Shown: positions 1 through 8,234 of the stretch, piece after piece
Layout of the letters: each line of letters begins with the position of its first letter
How positions within the stretch are numbered: position 1 is the first letter of the stretch
Origin: Alphaproteobacteria bacterium
GTDB lineage: Bacteria > Pseudomonadota > Alphaproteobacteria > Sphingomonadales > Emcibacteraceae
Assembly (NCBI GenBank): GCA_002749135.1
Contig: NVVY01000001.1
Location: forward strand, 149,242-163,703
Direction of reading: 5' to 3'
Length of the DNA: 14,462 bases
The notes under the pieces: model-generated
The model's input: only the letters and a program-made list of their open reading frames with translations
Databases searched by the model: none
What the model was told of the DNA's origin: nothing
Program-made: the position numbers and the translations under genes

Positions 1-869
1 CACCGACGCCAACGCCGACACCAACTCCTACTCCTACTCCGACGCCAACGCCTACTCCAACACCTACGCCGACACCAACGCCAACTCCGACGCCAACACC
101 TACACCTACCCCGACTCCGACTCCGACGCCAACGCCAACGCCAACACCTACACCTACTCCGACGCCAACTCCTACGCCGACTCCGACACCTACTCCTACT
201 CCGACGCCAACTCCGACACCAACGCCAACTCCGACGCCTACTCCGACGCCTACTCCAACGCCGACGCCGACACCAACGCCTACTCCGACACCGACACCGA
301 CACCTACTCCTACTCCTACACCTACACCTACACCTACTCCGACTCCGACTCCGACTCCGACGCCAATACAACTATTTGCTGATGCTGGTCCGGATCAGAC
401 GATTTATGTTGGGATGGATTTTAACCTTGATGGATGCGCACCTAATCCTTTCTCCATCACCACCATATCCCTCTGTGATATTGAGAATGAAATAGGGTTC
501 GGCGCATTTGACACGCTCTTTAATATCAGTTGGGAACTCCATCTTGATAATGGCGGCACATTCAATCTTGGCAGTGACCTGCAATTATATAATGTGATTG
601 ATCTCAACAGTAACCTGTTCCCCATCAGCGGAACAGAATTCCCCAATATCGGAAGTTATCTCATTGAGTTGATCATTGATTATACCGGCGATTCCTTTGT
701 CTATAACAATGTTACAGTGAGCAATAATGGCACACCCCTGACCGCAACAGATGATATGACCCTGTATATTGTCAATATCTCGGAGCCCTCTATGCTTGGC
801 CTGTTTGGATTGGGGTGGGGATTTGTCGCCTATAGACGGCGCAGGAAATCAGGACCATCCAGAAATTAG
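1..869 (+). CDS. Partial PEP-CTERM surface protein with a long Pro-Thr repeat (5' end outside window)
   Basis: The reading frame is open from the window edge (first whole codon at base 3) to the TAG at 867-869, giving 288 residues of the C-terminal part. Residues 1-121 are a perfect alternation of Pro and Thr. Next comes a segment starting [13 protein letters not shown], which resembles the opening of PKD/Ig-like domains, with two cysteines shortly after. The end, [12 protein letters not shown] followed by a hydrophobic stretch and RRRRK, fits a PEP-CTERM sorting signal in which the first Pro of PEP is Ser. By family knowledge such proteins are exported by Sec, then processed by an exosortase and associated with exopolysaccharide. 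The PT tract probably acts as an extended spacer and is a candidate for O-glycosylation. The signal peptide and any catalytic or binding domain lie upstream of the window. The part after the repeat is more AT-rich than the neighbouring housekeeping genes. It converges on the oxygenase gene with a 7-bp gap. Confidence 0.85.
   Translation, partial: PTPTPTPTPTPTPTPTPTPTPTPTPTPTPTPTPTPTPTPTPTPTPTPTPTPTPTPTPTPTPTPTPTPTPTPTPTPTPTPTPTPTPTPTPTPTPTPTPTPTPTPTPTPTPTPTPTPTPTPTPIQLFADAGPDQTIYVGMDFNLDGCAPNPFSITTISLCDIENEIGFGAFDTLFNISWELHLDNGGTFNLGSDLQLYNVIDLNSNLFPISGTEFPNIGSYLIELIIDYTGDSFVYNNVTVSNNGTPLTATDDMTLYIVNISEPSMLGLFGLGWGFVAYRRRRKSGPSRN
3..365 (+). repeat. Hexanucleotide CCNACN coding repeat, (PT)60P
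   Basis: There are 121 consecutive codons alternating CCN and ACN without a single exception, continuing beyond the left edge. At the DNA level the wobble bases are scrambled. My manual count is CCG 24, CCA 17, CCT 20, CCC 0 and ACG 20, ACA 16, ACT 23, ACC 1. It is therefore a perfect repeat in protein but a degenerate one in DNA. Confidence 0.95.
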
Positions 870-876
870 AGGGTTT

Positions 877-2292
877 TTATTCCTCCAACGGCCTGAAATG
901 ACAAAAAATATTTGCGAAGTGATGGCCATCCAAAGGCACCGGACGTCCATGTGACAGGCGGCCACCTTCATAATAGACGATCTCTCCCGGTTTCATCATA
1001 ACTCTGTGCTGACGATAATAATTATCTTCTATATAAAGGGGCCAATCCTTGTTGACCTCCTGATCTATATTAATGATTGCACTGATAATATGCGTATCAA
1101 TCCGGTCCCGATGTGCCTTCAACACGGTGCCATTGTGATAAATCCGAATACCATAAACATATGTTGGGTCAAGACGGATACCACTCCATAATTCGAGAAC
1201 CGGCCTCAGACAGCTATGAATATCTTTCTGCAACGCCGGTGTCAGCTCAACAAGGCTGCTGCTCTTGGGACTCGCCCCGGTATTTTCAATAAACCCTTTA
1301 GCCCCCGTTTCCTCAACCTGTTGTGCGCGATTATCATGATAAAATTTAATCAGCTTTTCAAACAGAGGCTTCGGCAGGGTGTCTTTCTGAAAGCCTATTC
1401 TGGTGAAATTAGCAATATTCTCATTTTCCTCACGGGAGAAAACCGGAAGCCCCGCGCGCGTCCGGAACCATTTTGTAATTACTGTTTTACTGCCTTTTTT
1501 CACGGGGTGGGCATGATGGAGGCTGTTTTGATTGACCGTGCCATCGGGATGCAAACTGTTCCAGATAACAGCCATACCCCGTTTTGGGACAAAAATTTTA
1601 TCGATATTTGGGAAGCTGGTCTCGCCGCCCTCCGCCACGTCATTCAGGTAAATCATGAAGGTATAGCTACGTTGCCCCTGCGTACCTGCCTGTTGTGCAA
1701 GCTCCTCCTGCTCAAAAACATCTGTATGGGCCTTGAACTCCTGCCCTACTTCATAATGCTGTCCCTGCATCACTTCTGAATAGGCCGGATCAAGACCAAC
1801 CACCGCACAAATCCGGCGATCAATATCCTTGATAAAATCATCCGTCAATATGCCAAGCTCACAGGTGCTGCTGCTACGAAAATATTTATCCGGTTCCTCA
1901 CTACTGGTAATGGTAGAGGGTCGCAATCCGGCCATGGTCTTTGCCACCAGATATTCACATTCCGCTTCATTGAGGAAATCTTCCAGAATATAAAGCTCCA
2001 GCCCATCCACCGGCAAGCGGCCCGCATTGGGAATGAAAGGAGCCACACCCCTCTGCGCCGTAGCACTTTCTTTCAACGGATTAATGATCTGATCAAGGGG
2101 AATAGCTGGTTCAAAATTCAAAGCATCCTTAATCATGTCATGTGAGAACCCCTCATCGGCCATGATTTTAAACATGCTGTTCTTGTCACAGCCCGCCTTG
2201 ATATTTATCCTGACCCAATTTTTCCAATCGCGATTAAGGCTTTCTTTTTTAAGAAACTGTTCAAGGCTTTGTTTGCGTAAATCTTGCGTCAT
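877..2292 (-). CDS. Tandem-domain 2-oxoglutarate/Fe(II) oxygenase (prolyl 4-hydroxylase-like)
   Basis: The product is 471 aa from the ATG at 2292. A helical N-terminal part (about 1-85) contains a GCDKN...DEGF stretch often seen at the front of bacterial prolyl-hydroxylase-like proteins. Domain 1 (about 95-280) has the iron ligands H189xD191 and H259 plus the 2-oxoglutarate lysine K269, in a P4H-type setting (YLNDVAEGGETSFP, then PVKKGSK and TKWFR). Domain 2 (about 340-470) repeats the fold with H394xD396 and H448 in SHGRP, ending ANIFCHFRP. Such enzymes hydroxylate protein or small-molecule substrates in the cytoplasm; the substrate here is unknown. The frame is open up to a GTG at 2376, with other ATGs at 2340, 2304 and 2295. 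I prefer 2292 because AGGA lies 4 nt upstream of it and a TATAAT at 2325-2320 would exclude the longer starts if used. No signal peptide is evident. It is divergent from nfrB. Confidence 0.85.
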   Translation of the reverse strand: MTQDLRKQSLEQFLKKESLNRDWKNWVRINIKAGCDKNSMFKIMADEGFSHDMIKDALNFEPAIPLDQIINPLKESATAQRGVAPFIPNAGRLPVDGLELYILEDFLNEAECEYLVAKTMAGLRPSTITSSEEPDKYFRSSSTCELGILTDDFIKDIDRRICAVVGLDPAYSEVMQGQHYEVGQEFKAHTDVFEQEELAQQAGTQGQRSYTFMIYLNDVAEGGETSFPNIDKIFVPKRGMAVIWNSLHPDGTVNQNSLHHAHPVKKGSKTVITKWFRTRAGLPVFSREENENIANFTRIGFQKDTLPKPLFEKLIKFYHDNRAQQVEETGAKGFIENTGASPKSSSLVELTPALQKDIHSCLRPVLELWSGIRLDPTYVYGIRIYHNGTVLKAHRDRIDTHIISAIINIDQEVNKDWPLYIEDNYYRQHRVMMKPGEIVYYEGGRLSHGRPVPLDGHHFANIFCHFRPLEE

Positions 2293-2319
2293 CATATCCT
2301 GCATCAATATCTGAACAGG

Positions 2320-2325
2320 ATTATA
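2320..2325 (-). promoter_or_regulatory. Possible -10 box for the oxygenase gene
   Basis: The minus strand reads TATAAT at 2325-2320, a perfect -10 hexamer. A poor -35 match, TTGTTT, lies 18 nt upstream. Transcription would start near 2313, giving a leader of about 20 nt before the ATG at 2292. The site sits inside the longer open frame, so it is useful only if the short start is right. Confidence 0.3.
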
Positions 2326-2398
2326 TGACAACAACCCCATAAAAAACAATGGTATCTGGCACAAAGTAGCCAACACCCTCCCGATACTGTATAGTGGC

Positions 2399-3892
2399 TT
2401 GAAAAAACGGCATTTTATCTTGAACCAGCAATCAACAAGGGGGGTATCAAATTCTGGATTTTTTCACCGGCTATCTGTTTTTTTAAAACTGTCTTTTTTC
2501 CTGACGGCGGCATTCATTTTGCTGAGCAGTATTGATGATGCCTTTGTGGATATTTATTATATCCTTCATAAAATCCGGCGAAAATTTTTTATTTACCGCA
2601 AATACCGCCCATTTCAGGCCAAAGATATTCTGAACAAGGAAGAACAATATTTCGCCATTATGATCCCCGCATGGCAGGAATCACCCGTCATTAAGGCCAT
2701 GTTAAAGAATACGCTGGCCAGCTATAATTACCGGAATTACCATATCTTTGTTGGCTGTTATCCCAATGACCCGGACACCGTTCGGGAAGCGGACCAGCTT
2801 TGCCCCGCCCACCCTAATCTGCATATCAGCCGCGCCGCCGCCCCCGGCCCGACCAGCAAGGCCGACTGCCTGAATCAGATATATGCGGATATTTACGCCT
2901 TTGAAAACAAAGGCCCCATAAAGTTTGCCGGCTATATCCTTCATGATGCGGAGGACATCGTCCATCCCCTTGAGTTAAAGCTTTATAACCACCTGATCCC
3001 GCGTAAAGATATGGTACAAATTCCGGTCATTCCGCTGAAACGTCCGTGGTATGACCTGACCGGCGGCCATTATATGGATGAGTTCGCGGAAAATCACATC
3101 AAGGAACTGGTGGTGCGGGAAAGCCTGACCGGGCATGTGCCGTCCGCCGGGGTTGGCACCGCCCTCAGCCGCCGCGCCCTGTCCGTGATCAGCCAGAATA
3201 ATACGGTTATGCCCTTTGATGTGGGCAACCTGACCGAGGATTATGACCTTGCCCTGCGCCTGAAGGCCGCAAATCTCAAACTTATCTTTGCCCGTTTTAT
3301 GGCGAGGCCGGGGGACATCATCGCTACCCGTGAATTTTTCCCCAACCGCATCCACGCTGTGGTCCGCCAGAAAAGCCGTTGGCTGATGGGCATCGCTTTT
3401 CAGGGCTGGCGTCAACAGAAATGGCAGGGATCACTCGCGCTCAGATACGCCCTATTCCGGGACCGAAAAGGCATATTCACCGCCCAGTTATCCATTGCCG
3501 CCTATTTTATCCTGCTCAATATTCTTGTAGTTTGGGGCGTGGAATGGCTTATGCCGAACGGCTATCATTACCCGCCATTGGTCCGGCGGGGCGAGATGCT
3601 GGAATATCTGCTCTGGGCGAACCTTCTGTTTCTCATTAACCGGGCCTTGCACCGCATGTATTTCACCTATTGCCTTTATGGCCCCTTATCCGCCCTACTG
3701 TCCCTGCCCCGGCAATTATGGGGAAATATCCTGAATTTCATGGCAGCCCAGCGGGCCATATATCTGTATGCTCGACATCTGTTGCTGGGCACAGCCCTTG
3801 TCTGGGACAAAACCGATCACATGTTCCCGGATATGGGGCAACGATCAGATACCCCGAAACATCAAGCCGCCGCCAATGAGCACCAGAGTTAA
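2399..3892 (+). CDS. nfrB: NfrB-family membrane glycosyltransferase, short form
   Basis: The product is 497 aa. It is a GT2-type inner-membrane glycosyltransferase: hydrophobic segment at about 29-43, a cytoplasmic catalytic core with PAWQES (90-95), HDAED (182-186), GVGTALSRR (251-259), TED (279-281) and the QxxRW motif Q324-W328, then several membrane segments from about 361 on. The run RQKSRW...GIAFQGW is characteristic of E. coli NfrB, which with NfrA makes and exports the surface glycan used by phage N4 and is activated by c-di-GMP. The protein ends soon after the WDKTDHMFPD motif, so the C-terminal c-di-GMP-binding MshEN region of the roughly 745-residue E. coli protein is absent. The start is the TTG at 2399, the first usable start codon seen in frame; no Shine-Dalgarno is visible, so the start is uncertain. 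Its end overlaps nfrA by 17 bp. Confidence 0.85.
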   Translation: MKKRHFILNQQSTRGVSNSGFFHRLSVFLKLSFFLTAAFILLSSIDDAFVDIYYILHKIRRKFFIYRKYRPFQAKDILNKEEQYFAIMIPAWQESPVIKAMLKNTLASYNYRNYHIFVGCYPNDPDTVREADQLCPAHPNLHISRAAAPGPTSKADCLNQIYADIYAFENKGPIKFAGYILHDAEDIVHPLELKLYNHLIPRKDMVQIPVIPLKRPWYDLTGGHYMDEFAENHIKELVVRESLTGHVPSAGVGTALSRRALSVISQNNTVMPFDVGNLTEDYDLALRLKAANLKLIFARFMARPGDIIATREFFPNRIHAVVRQKSRWLMGIAFQGWRQQKWQGSLALRYALFRDRKGIFTAQLSIAAYFILLNILVVWGVEWLMPNGYHYPPLVRRGEMLEYLLWANLLFLINRALHRMYFTYCLYGPLSALLSLPRQLWGNILNFMAAQRAIYLYARHLLLGTALVWDKTDHMFPDMGQRSDTPKHQAAANEHQS

Positions 3893-5201
3893 ATTCCTGT
3901 TGCTGATATTTTTAAGTTTCGGGGCCGCCGCCCTTTCTCTCACCTTGTTCCTGTCAACGGACTATGCCCAAAACGAACGGGCCTATTTCACGGCCTATCC
4001 CTACCGCGAGATGGCCGCCCGAAAGTCGCCCCCCGCCCCTGTTGTGAGGGAAATTATTACCGCAGAAATGATCGCCCCCGAAAAAACATTTGTCATTGTC
4101 CAAATAACACCACCGCAGAGGGCGGTCATAATTCCGAAAAAGAAACCACCTGAACCCCGCAAGAAACCACCACCAAAACAAGTCATTCCCAAGCCCGTAA
4201 AGATAGCTGAATCGCACCCTGTTCAGAAGAAACAACCCGCAAAAGAACGCCGTCATGACGCCGAACTTGGTTATGCGGCTTACGAACAGCGGGATTATAA
4301 ATCGGCTATCCAGCATTTTGAGCAGGCTTTAAAAACATCACCCGGCAAGCGGGATATTCGCCTGCAACTGGCCTATGCCTATAAAATCACCGGACAGAAT
4401 GACCTTGCCGTGCGGAATTTCAAAACCGCCATCGACAGCGGCAAGCAGAATTTCGCCCTGCGCCGGGAGGTGGAACAGCTGGAAAACCGCTTTGAGGTCA
4501 CTGGCTATGTTATCTACCGGGATGAATCCTCATCGACCCGGCAACTGGGCGCCGACCTCACCCGGTCCCAAACGGGGCTGGAGGTCAGCTATCAGCCGGA
4601 AAATATCGGCTTTCAGAATGGCCGGAAATTTCAGATTTATGGCCGCCTGCTATCCGCCATGAAACAGGATAGCCTGGCCATTGACCCGGACAGTCATCAG
4701 GGGGGTATTGGCCTGCGCCTGAAACCTCTGGCCAACCATAACCTTGTGCTGTCGGCGGAACGGCTGGTGAAAATTGGTGACTTTGCCCGCAATGACTGGA
4801 TGATCCGGGCGGGATATTCTTATGATCATGGCACAGATTATCAGCCGGGCAAGGCGGGCTGGTGGAGCTATAGCCTCTATCTTGATGCGGCGCTCATCGA
4901 CCCGTCAAGCCCCGATATATTCCTTACCTCACAAATGACTGGCGGTTACAGCATACCCCTTGCCGAGGGGCTTATCCTGCAACCGCGCCTGACGGCCCTT
5001 GGTAGCTGGCAAAAGGACAGCTTTCGCACAGCAGGCCTTTTTGAAGCCGGACCGGGCGTGAACATTCGGTATTATTTTAACGAGACAAAATATGAAGCCT
5101 ATCGCGGCTATCTGGACCTGACCGTTGAATATCGCCTCAAACTGTCCGGCAACAGCGTCGGTGGTTCCGGCCCGGTAGTGGGCTTAACTTTCCACTTTTA
5201 G
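3876..5201 (+). CDS. nfrA: NfrA-like outer-membrane protein with TonB-like linker and TPRs
   Basis: The product is 441 aa. Residues about 6-30 form a signal peptide or signal anchor (LLLIFLSFGAAAL...). Residues 79-123 are a Pro/Lys-rich linker (PKKKPPEPRKKPPPK). Two TPR-like repeats span about 127-195 (GYAAYEQRDYKSAIQHFEQAL, then LAYAYKITGQNDLAVRNF). About 205-441 match the NfrA C-terminal domain (FARNDWMIRAGYSY, FNETKYEAYRGYLDLTVEYR) and end in GLTFHF, the aromatic terminus typical of outer-membrane beta-barrels. By analogy with E. coli NfrA it should be the outer-membrane exporter for the glycan made by NfrB, although E. coli NfrA is about twice as long. The ATG at 3876 lies inside nfrB (17-bp overlap) with no clear ribosome site, which suggests translational coupling. 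The frame is open further upstream into nfrB, but the signal sequence begins at this ATG. The stop lies inside the convergent pepN end. Confidence 0.82.
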   Translation: MSTRVKFLLLIFLSFGAAALSLTLFLSTDYAQNERAYFTAYPYREMAARKSPPAPVVREIITAEMIAPEKTFVIVQITPPQRAVIIPKKKPPEPRKKPPPKQVIPKPVKIAESHPVQKKQPAKERRHDAELGYAAYEQRDYKSAIQHFEQALKTSPGKRDIRLQLAYAYKITGQNDLAVRNFKTAIDSGKQNFALRREVEQLENRFEVTGYVIYRDESSSTRQLGADLTRSQTGLEVSYQPENIGFQNGRKFQIYGRLLSAMKQDSLAIDPDSHQGGIGLRLKPLANHNLVLSAERLVKIGDFARNDWMIRAGYSYDHGTDYQPGKAGWWSYSLYLDAALIDPSSPDIFLTSQMTGGYSIPLAEGLILQPRLTALGSWQKDSFRTAGLFEAGPGVNIRYYFNETKYEAYRGYLDLTVEYRLKLSGNSVGGSGPVVGLTFHF

Positions 5202-7826
5202 GGACTTCGACACAATCTCAAAAGTATTTTCCGACAGGCCCGGCAGTTTAAGTATCCGGTCCAAGGTATCTTTCATGCGTTTTTGACGGCCCGCGTCATA
5301 ATATTTCCACCGTGCCAAAGGTTGCACAAGGCGGGAGGCGATCTGGGGGTTGATGGGGTCAAGCTGTGTGATCATATCGCCCAGAAACGCATAACCCCGC
5401 CCGCTCTTGTCATGGAAGCAAGTCAGATTCAAACCGCAGAAAGGCCCGGCAACGGACCGTACCCGGTTAGGGGTTGCCAGATCAAAGTCCGGATGCCGGA
5501 TCAAGTCCCGCACTACATCCTGTGTCGCGGGACTTGCCACCGCCGCCTGTACCGAGAACCATTTATCCAGCACCAAATCATCATGGTGCCATTTATCGTA
5601 AAACTGCTGTAAAGCCTGTTCCCGTTCAACAAAATTGCTATGGGTCAGACAGGATAATGCCGCCATTTCATCGGTCATATTATCCGCGCCACGGAACTGC
5701 ACCAGACATATATCCAGAATATCCCGGTCTTCCAACAACATCAGGTATGACAGGCACAGGTTTTTCAGCCGCCGCCTGGCCACCGCATCGCCATTAAACG
5801 CATAGGGCCCGGCCTCTGTGCAGGCATGATAGAGCCGCCTGAAATCGTCCCTGTGGGCCTCTGCCAAGGCCCGGCGGGTGAACTGGCGCGCATGGTGAAT
5901 GGCATCCACATCAATGGGTGATCTTTGCTGGCCCAACATCCCCTCGGTGGGCAGCGTCAGCACCTCTGCCATAAAGGCCGGGTCAAGATCGGATGAGGTC
6001 AAAATCCGGCCAATGGCTGCGGAAAAATCCTGATCCAGCGTTAAATTCCGGCCCGCGCCATGATCATCCACAAGCCCCATAATCACCTGCCCGGCTATAT
6101 GCTGTGCGGCCTCCCAACGGTTAAAGCTGTCGCTGTCATGGGCCATCAGGAACAGGTGATCCGCCCGGCTCAGGTCACTGGTGAGCTTCACCGGGGCTGA
6201 AAATCCGCGCAGAAGGGACGGCACGGCCTCATCCGTCACCCCGACAAAGGTAAAGCTCTGTTCTGCTTCTGTCAGGTCAAGAATACGGCTGGTCTCTTTG
6301 GAGATACTATTCTCCCCCGCCAGACACAGGGGCATGTCCCGCCCATCCGTTCCGATCAGGCCAACCGCCACCGGGATATGCATGGGGGACTTGTTCGTCT
6401 GGCCCGGCGTATCGGGAATTGATTGCTGAAAGGTCAGGGTAACCTTATCGCCGTCCTGAATATGAGTGACGGTAACCTCCGGCGTTCCGGCCTGCCCATA
6501 CCACAGGCGAAACTGGCTCAGATCAATGCCGGACGCATCCGCCATCGCCGCCGTGAAATCATCACAGGTCACCGCCTGCCCGTCATGACGTTTGAAATAA
6601 AGGTCCATGCCTTTACGGAAATTTTCCGGACCCAGCAGGCTATGGATCATGCGAATGACTTCCGCGCCCTTTTCATAGACCGTGACCGTATAGAAATTAT
6701 TGATCTCAATATAGCTATCGGGCCGGATGGGGTGGGCCATGGGGCCGCTATCCTCGGCAAATTGATGCTGGCGCAATATCCGCACATCTTCGATACGCTT
6801 CACCGCCCGTGATCCCATATCAGCGGAAAATTCCTGATCCCGAAATACGGTCAATCCCTCTTTCAGGGACAGCTGAAACCAATCACGACAGGTAACCCGG
6901 TTGCCGGTCCAGTTATGAAAATATTCATGGGCGACCACGGCCTCAACAGCGGCAAAATCAGCGTCAGTGGCGGTTTCCGCCCGCGCCAGAACGCATTTGG
7001 TGTTAAAGATATTCAGGCTTTTATTTTCCATCGCCCCCATGTTGAAATGGCTGACTGCGACGATATTGAAAATTTCAAGGTCATATTCAAGGCCAAAAAC
7101 CTGCTCATCCCACGCCATGGCCTTCTTGAGGCTGTCCATGGCATGAGGGCATTTATCAAGGTCCGCCGCCTCGGCAAAAATGCGCAGAGTGACGTTAGTG
7201 CCGGACGCGGTTATAAAATGATCCTCCAGCATATCCAGCCGCCCCGCCACAAGGGCGAACAGATAACTAGGCTTGGGAAAAGGGTCATCCCAGACCGTAT
7301 AATGCCGCCCGTCCGGACAATCGCCCTCGTCAATTTTATTGCCGTTAGACAAAAGCACCGGACAGCTTTCTTTCTCGGCCTCTATGCGCACCCGGTAGCG
7401 GGTCATCACATCCGGCTGATCCAGAAAATAGGTGATCCGGCGAAAGCCCTCGGCCTCACATTGGGTGGAATACATGCCCTTTGAAATATAAAGCCCCTCC
7501 AGCGCCGTATTGCTGGCCGGGTCTATATCGTTTCTGATGACCAATTCGAACTTTTCCGGCAGATCATAAATCGTCAGGCTACTTTCGGTGAGCGCGTAAT
7601 ATTTGTCACCAAGAATCCGCCCGTCAAGGGTGACCGACGTCAGGGTCATCTCATGGCCCTTCAGGACAAGCGGCCCCAGCCCACGGCGCCGGACCGTCAT
7701 TTTAGCCGTCACATGGGTAATATTATCCCTGAGGTCAAAATCAAGCTCAAGCTGATCAACGTGAAAGTCGGGGGCCTTATAATCACGGCGGTATTTTGTT
7801 TGCGGCGCATCAGCCTTGGGCGGCAT
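5184..7826 (-). CDS. pepN: Aminopeptidase N (M1 family zinc metallopeptidase)
   Basis: The product is 880 aa, close to the roughly 870 residues of E. coli PepN. It removes N-terminal residues from peptides in the cytoplasm, in the last steps of protein turnover. Seen directly: the substrate-binding GAMEN motif at 264-268, the zinc site HEYFH at 300-304 with the third ligand E323 (LKEG) 19 residues on, and the transition-state Tyr at 384 (TVYEKG). E. coli numbering is nearly the same. The start is the ATG at 7826, whose A is also the last base of the cpdR TGA; a GAGG Shine-Dalgarno lies just upstream within cpdR. A TTG one codon earlier is also open. The gene should be cotranscribed with cpdR and translated by stop-start coupling. 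Its last 18 bp overlap the end of nfrA on the other strand. Confidence 0.95.
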   Translation of the reverse strand: MPPKADAPQTKYRRDYKAPDFHVDQLELDFDLRDNITHVTAKMTVRRRGLGPLVLKGHEMTLTSVTLDGRILGDKYYALTESSLTIYDLPEKFELVIRNDIDPASNTALEGLYISKGMYSTQCEAEGFRRITYFLDQPDVMTRYRVRIEAEKESCPVLLSNGNKIDEGDCPDGRHYTVWDDPFPKPSYLFALVAGRLDMLEDHFITASGTNVTLRIFAEAADLDKCPHAMDSLKKAMAWDEQVFGLEYDLEIFNIVAVSHFNMGAMENKSLNIFNTKCVLARAETATDADFAAVEAVVAHEYFHNWTGNRVTCRDWFQLSLKEGLTVFRDQEFSADMGSRAVKRIEDVRILRQHQFAEDSGPMAHPIRPDSYIEINNFYTVTVYEKGAEVIRMIHSLLGPENFRKGMDLYFKRHDGQAVTCDDFTAAMADASGIDLSQFRLWYGQAGTPEVTVTHIQDGDKVTLTFQQSIPDTPGQTNKSPMHIPVAVGLIGTDGRDMPLCLAGENSISKETSRILDLTEAEQSFTFVGVTDEAVPSLLRGFSAPVKLTSDLSRADHLFLMAHDSDSFNRWEAAQHIAGQVIMGLVDDHGAGRNLTLDQDFSAAIGRILTSSDLDPAFMAEVLTLPTEGMLGQQRSPIDVDAIHHARQFTRRALAEAHRDDFRRLYHACTEAGPYAFNGDAVARRRLKNLCLSYLMLLEDRDILDICLVQFRGADNMTDEMAALSCLTHSNFVEREQALQQFYDKWHHDDLVLDKWFSVQAAVASPATQDVVRDLIRHPDFDLATPNRVRSVAGPFCGLNLTCFHDKSGRGYAFLGDMITQLDPINPQIASRLVQPLARWKYYDAGRQKRMKDTLDRILKLPGLSENTFEIVSKSLKVES

Positions 7827-8191
7827 CAAGCGACCTCACTGAACAGGCGGTCTACCTCATCCACCATATCTTTCAGGTGAAACGGTTTTCGCAGGACTTT
7901 TGAATTGGCCGGGCGGTCTTTGGCCTTATCCATGGCCACGGCGGCAAAGCCGGTAATGAACATCACATGAAGCCGGGATTGCATTTTTGTCGCGCGCCGC
8001 GCCAGTTCAATACCATCCATGCCCGGCATAACAATATCTGTCAGCAGCAAATCAAATCCCCCGCCTGCCAATAAGGGTAACGCATCGGTGCCCAGCCCTA
8101 CAGACACCACCTGATAACCCGCTTTTTCAAGAGATCTGGTCAGGAAGCTCCGCATGGTATCGTCATCTTCTGCGAGCAAAATACGTGGCAT
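7826..8191 (-). CDS. cpdR: CpdR-type single-domain response regulator
   Basis: The product is 121 aa, a receiver domain with no output domain. The acidic pocket is E8-D9-D10, the phosphoacceptor is D52 (LLLTDIVMPGMDG), the switch Thr is T80 (VMFITGFAAVA) and the conserved Lys is K102 (RKPFHL). The stretch from D47 through GMDGIELARR and the VMFITGFAAVA run are practically a CpdR signature. In Caulobacter, unphosphorylated CpdR is an adaptor that primes ClpXP for degradation of cell-cycle substrates such as PdeA and is controlled by the CckA-ChpT relay. The end overlaps the pepN start by one base (TGATG). The start ATG at 8191-8189 has only a weak ribosome site. The AT-rich region upstream holds a near-consensus CtrA box. 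Confidence 0.92.
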   Translation of the reverse strand: MPRILLAEDDDTMRSFLTRSLEKAGYQVVSVGLGTDALPLLAGGGFDLLLTDIVMPGMDGIELARRATKMQSRLHVMFITGFAAVAMDKAKDRPANSKVLRKPFHLKDMVDEVDRLFSEVA

Positions 8192-8234
8192 AGCCTAAAC
8201 CCTTTTATATTTATTTATACTTTATACATGTTTT

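Noticed and set aside
1..365. CRISPR-like or satellite array
   Set aside because: There is no repeat-spacer alternation. The hexamers form one continuous coding frame of Pro-Thr leading into a normal protein.
372..646. Minus-strand ORFs of 70-80 aa opposite the PT-repeat gene
   Set aside because: The plus strand encodes a continuous protein with a PEP-CTERM tail; these are shadows without a family or ribosome site.
870..900. Short GAGG/CCTC dyad between the PT-repeat gene and the oxygenase gene as a terminator
   Set aside because: A 4-bp stem is not enough to support a terminator.
2357..2371. Second sigma-54-like site (TGGCAC) near the oxygenase/nfrB divergence
   Set aside because: After N5 it reads AGCC instead of TTGCW, so the -12 element is missing.
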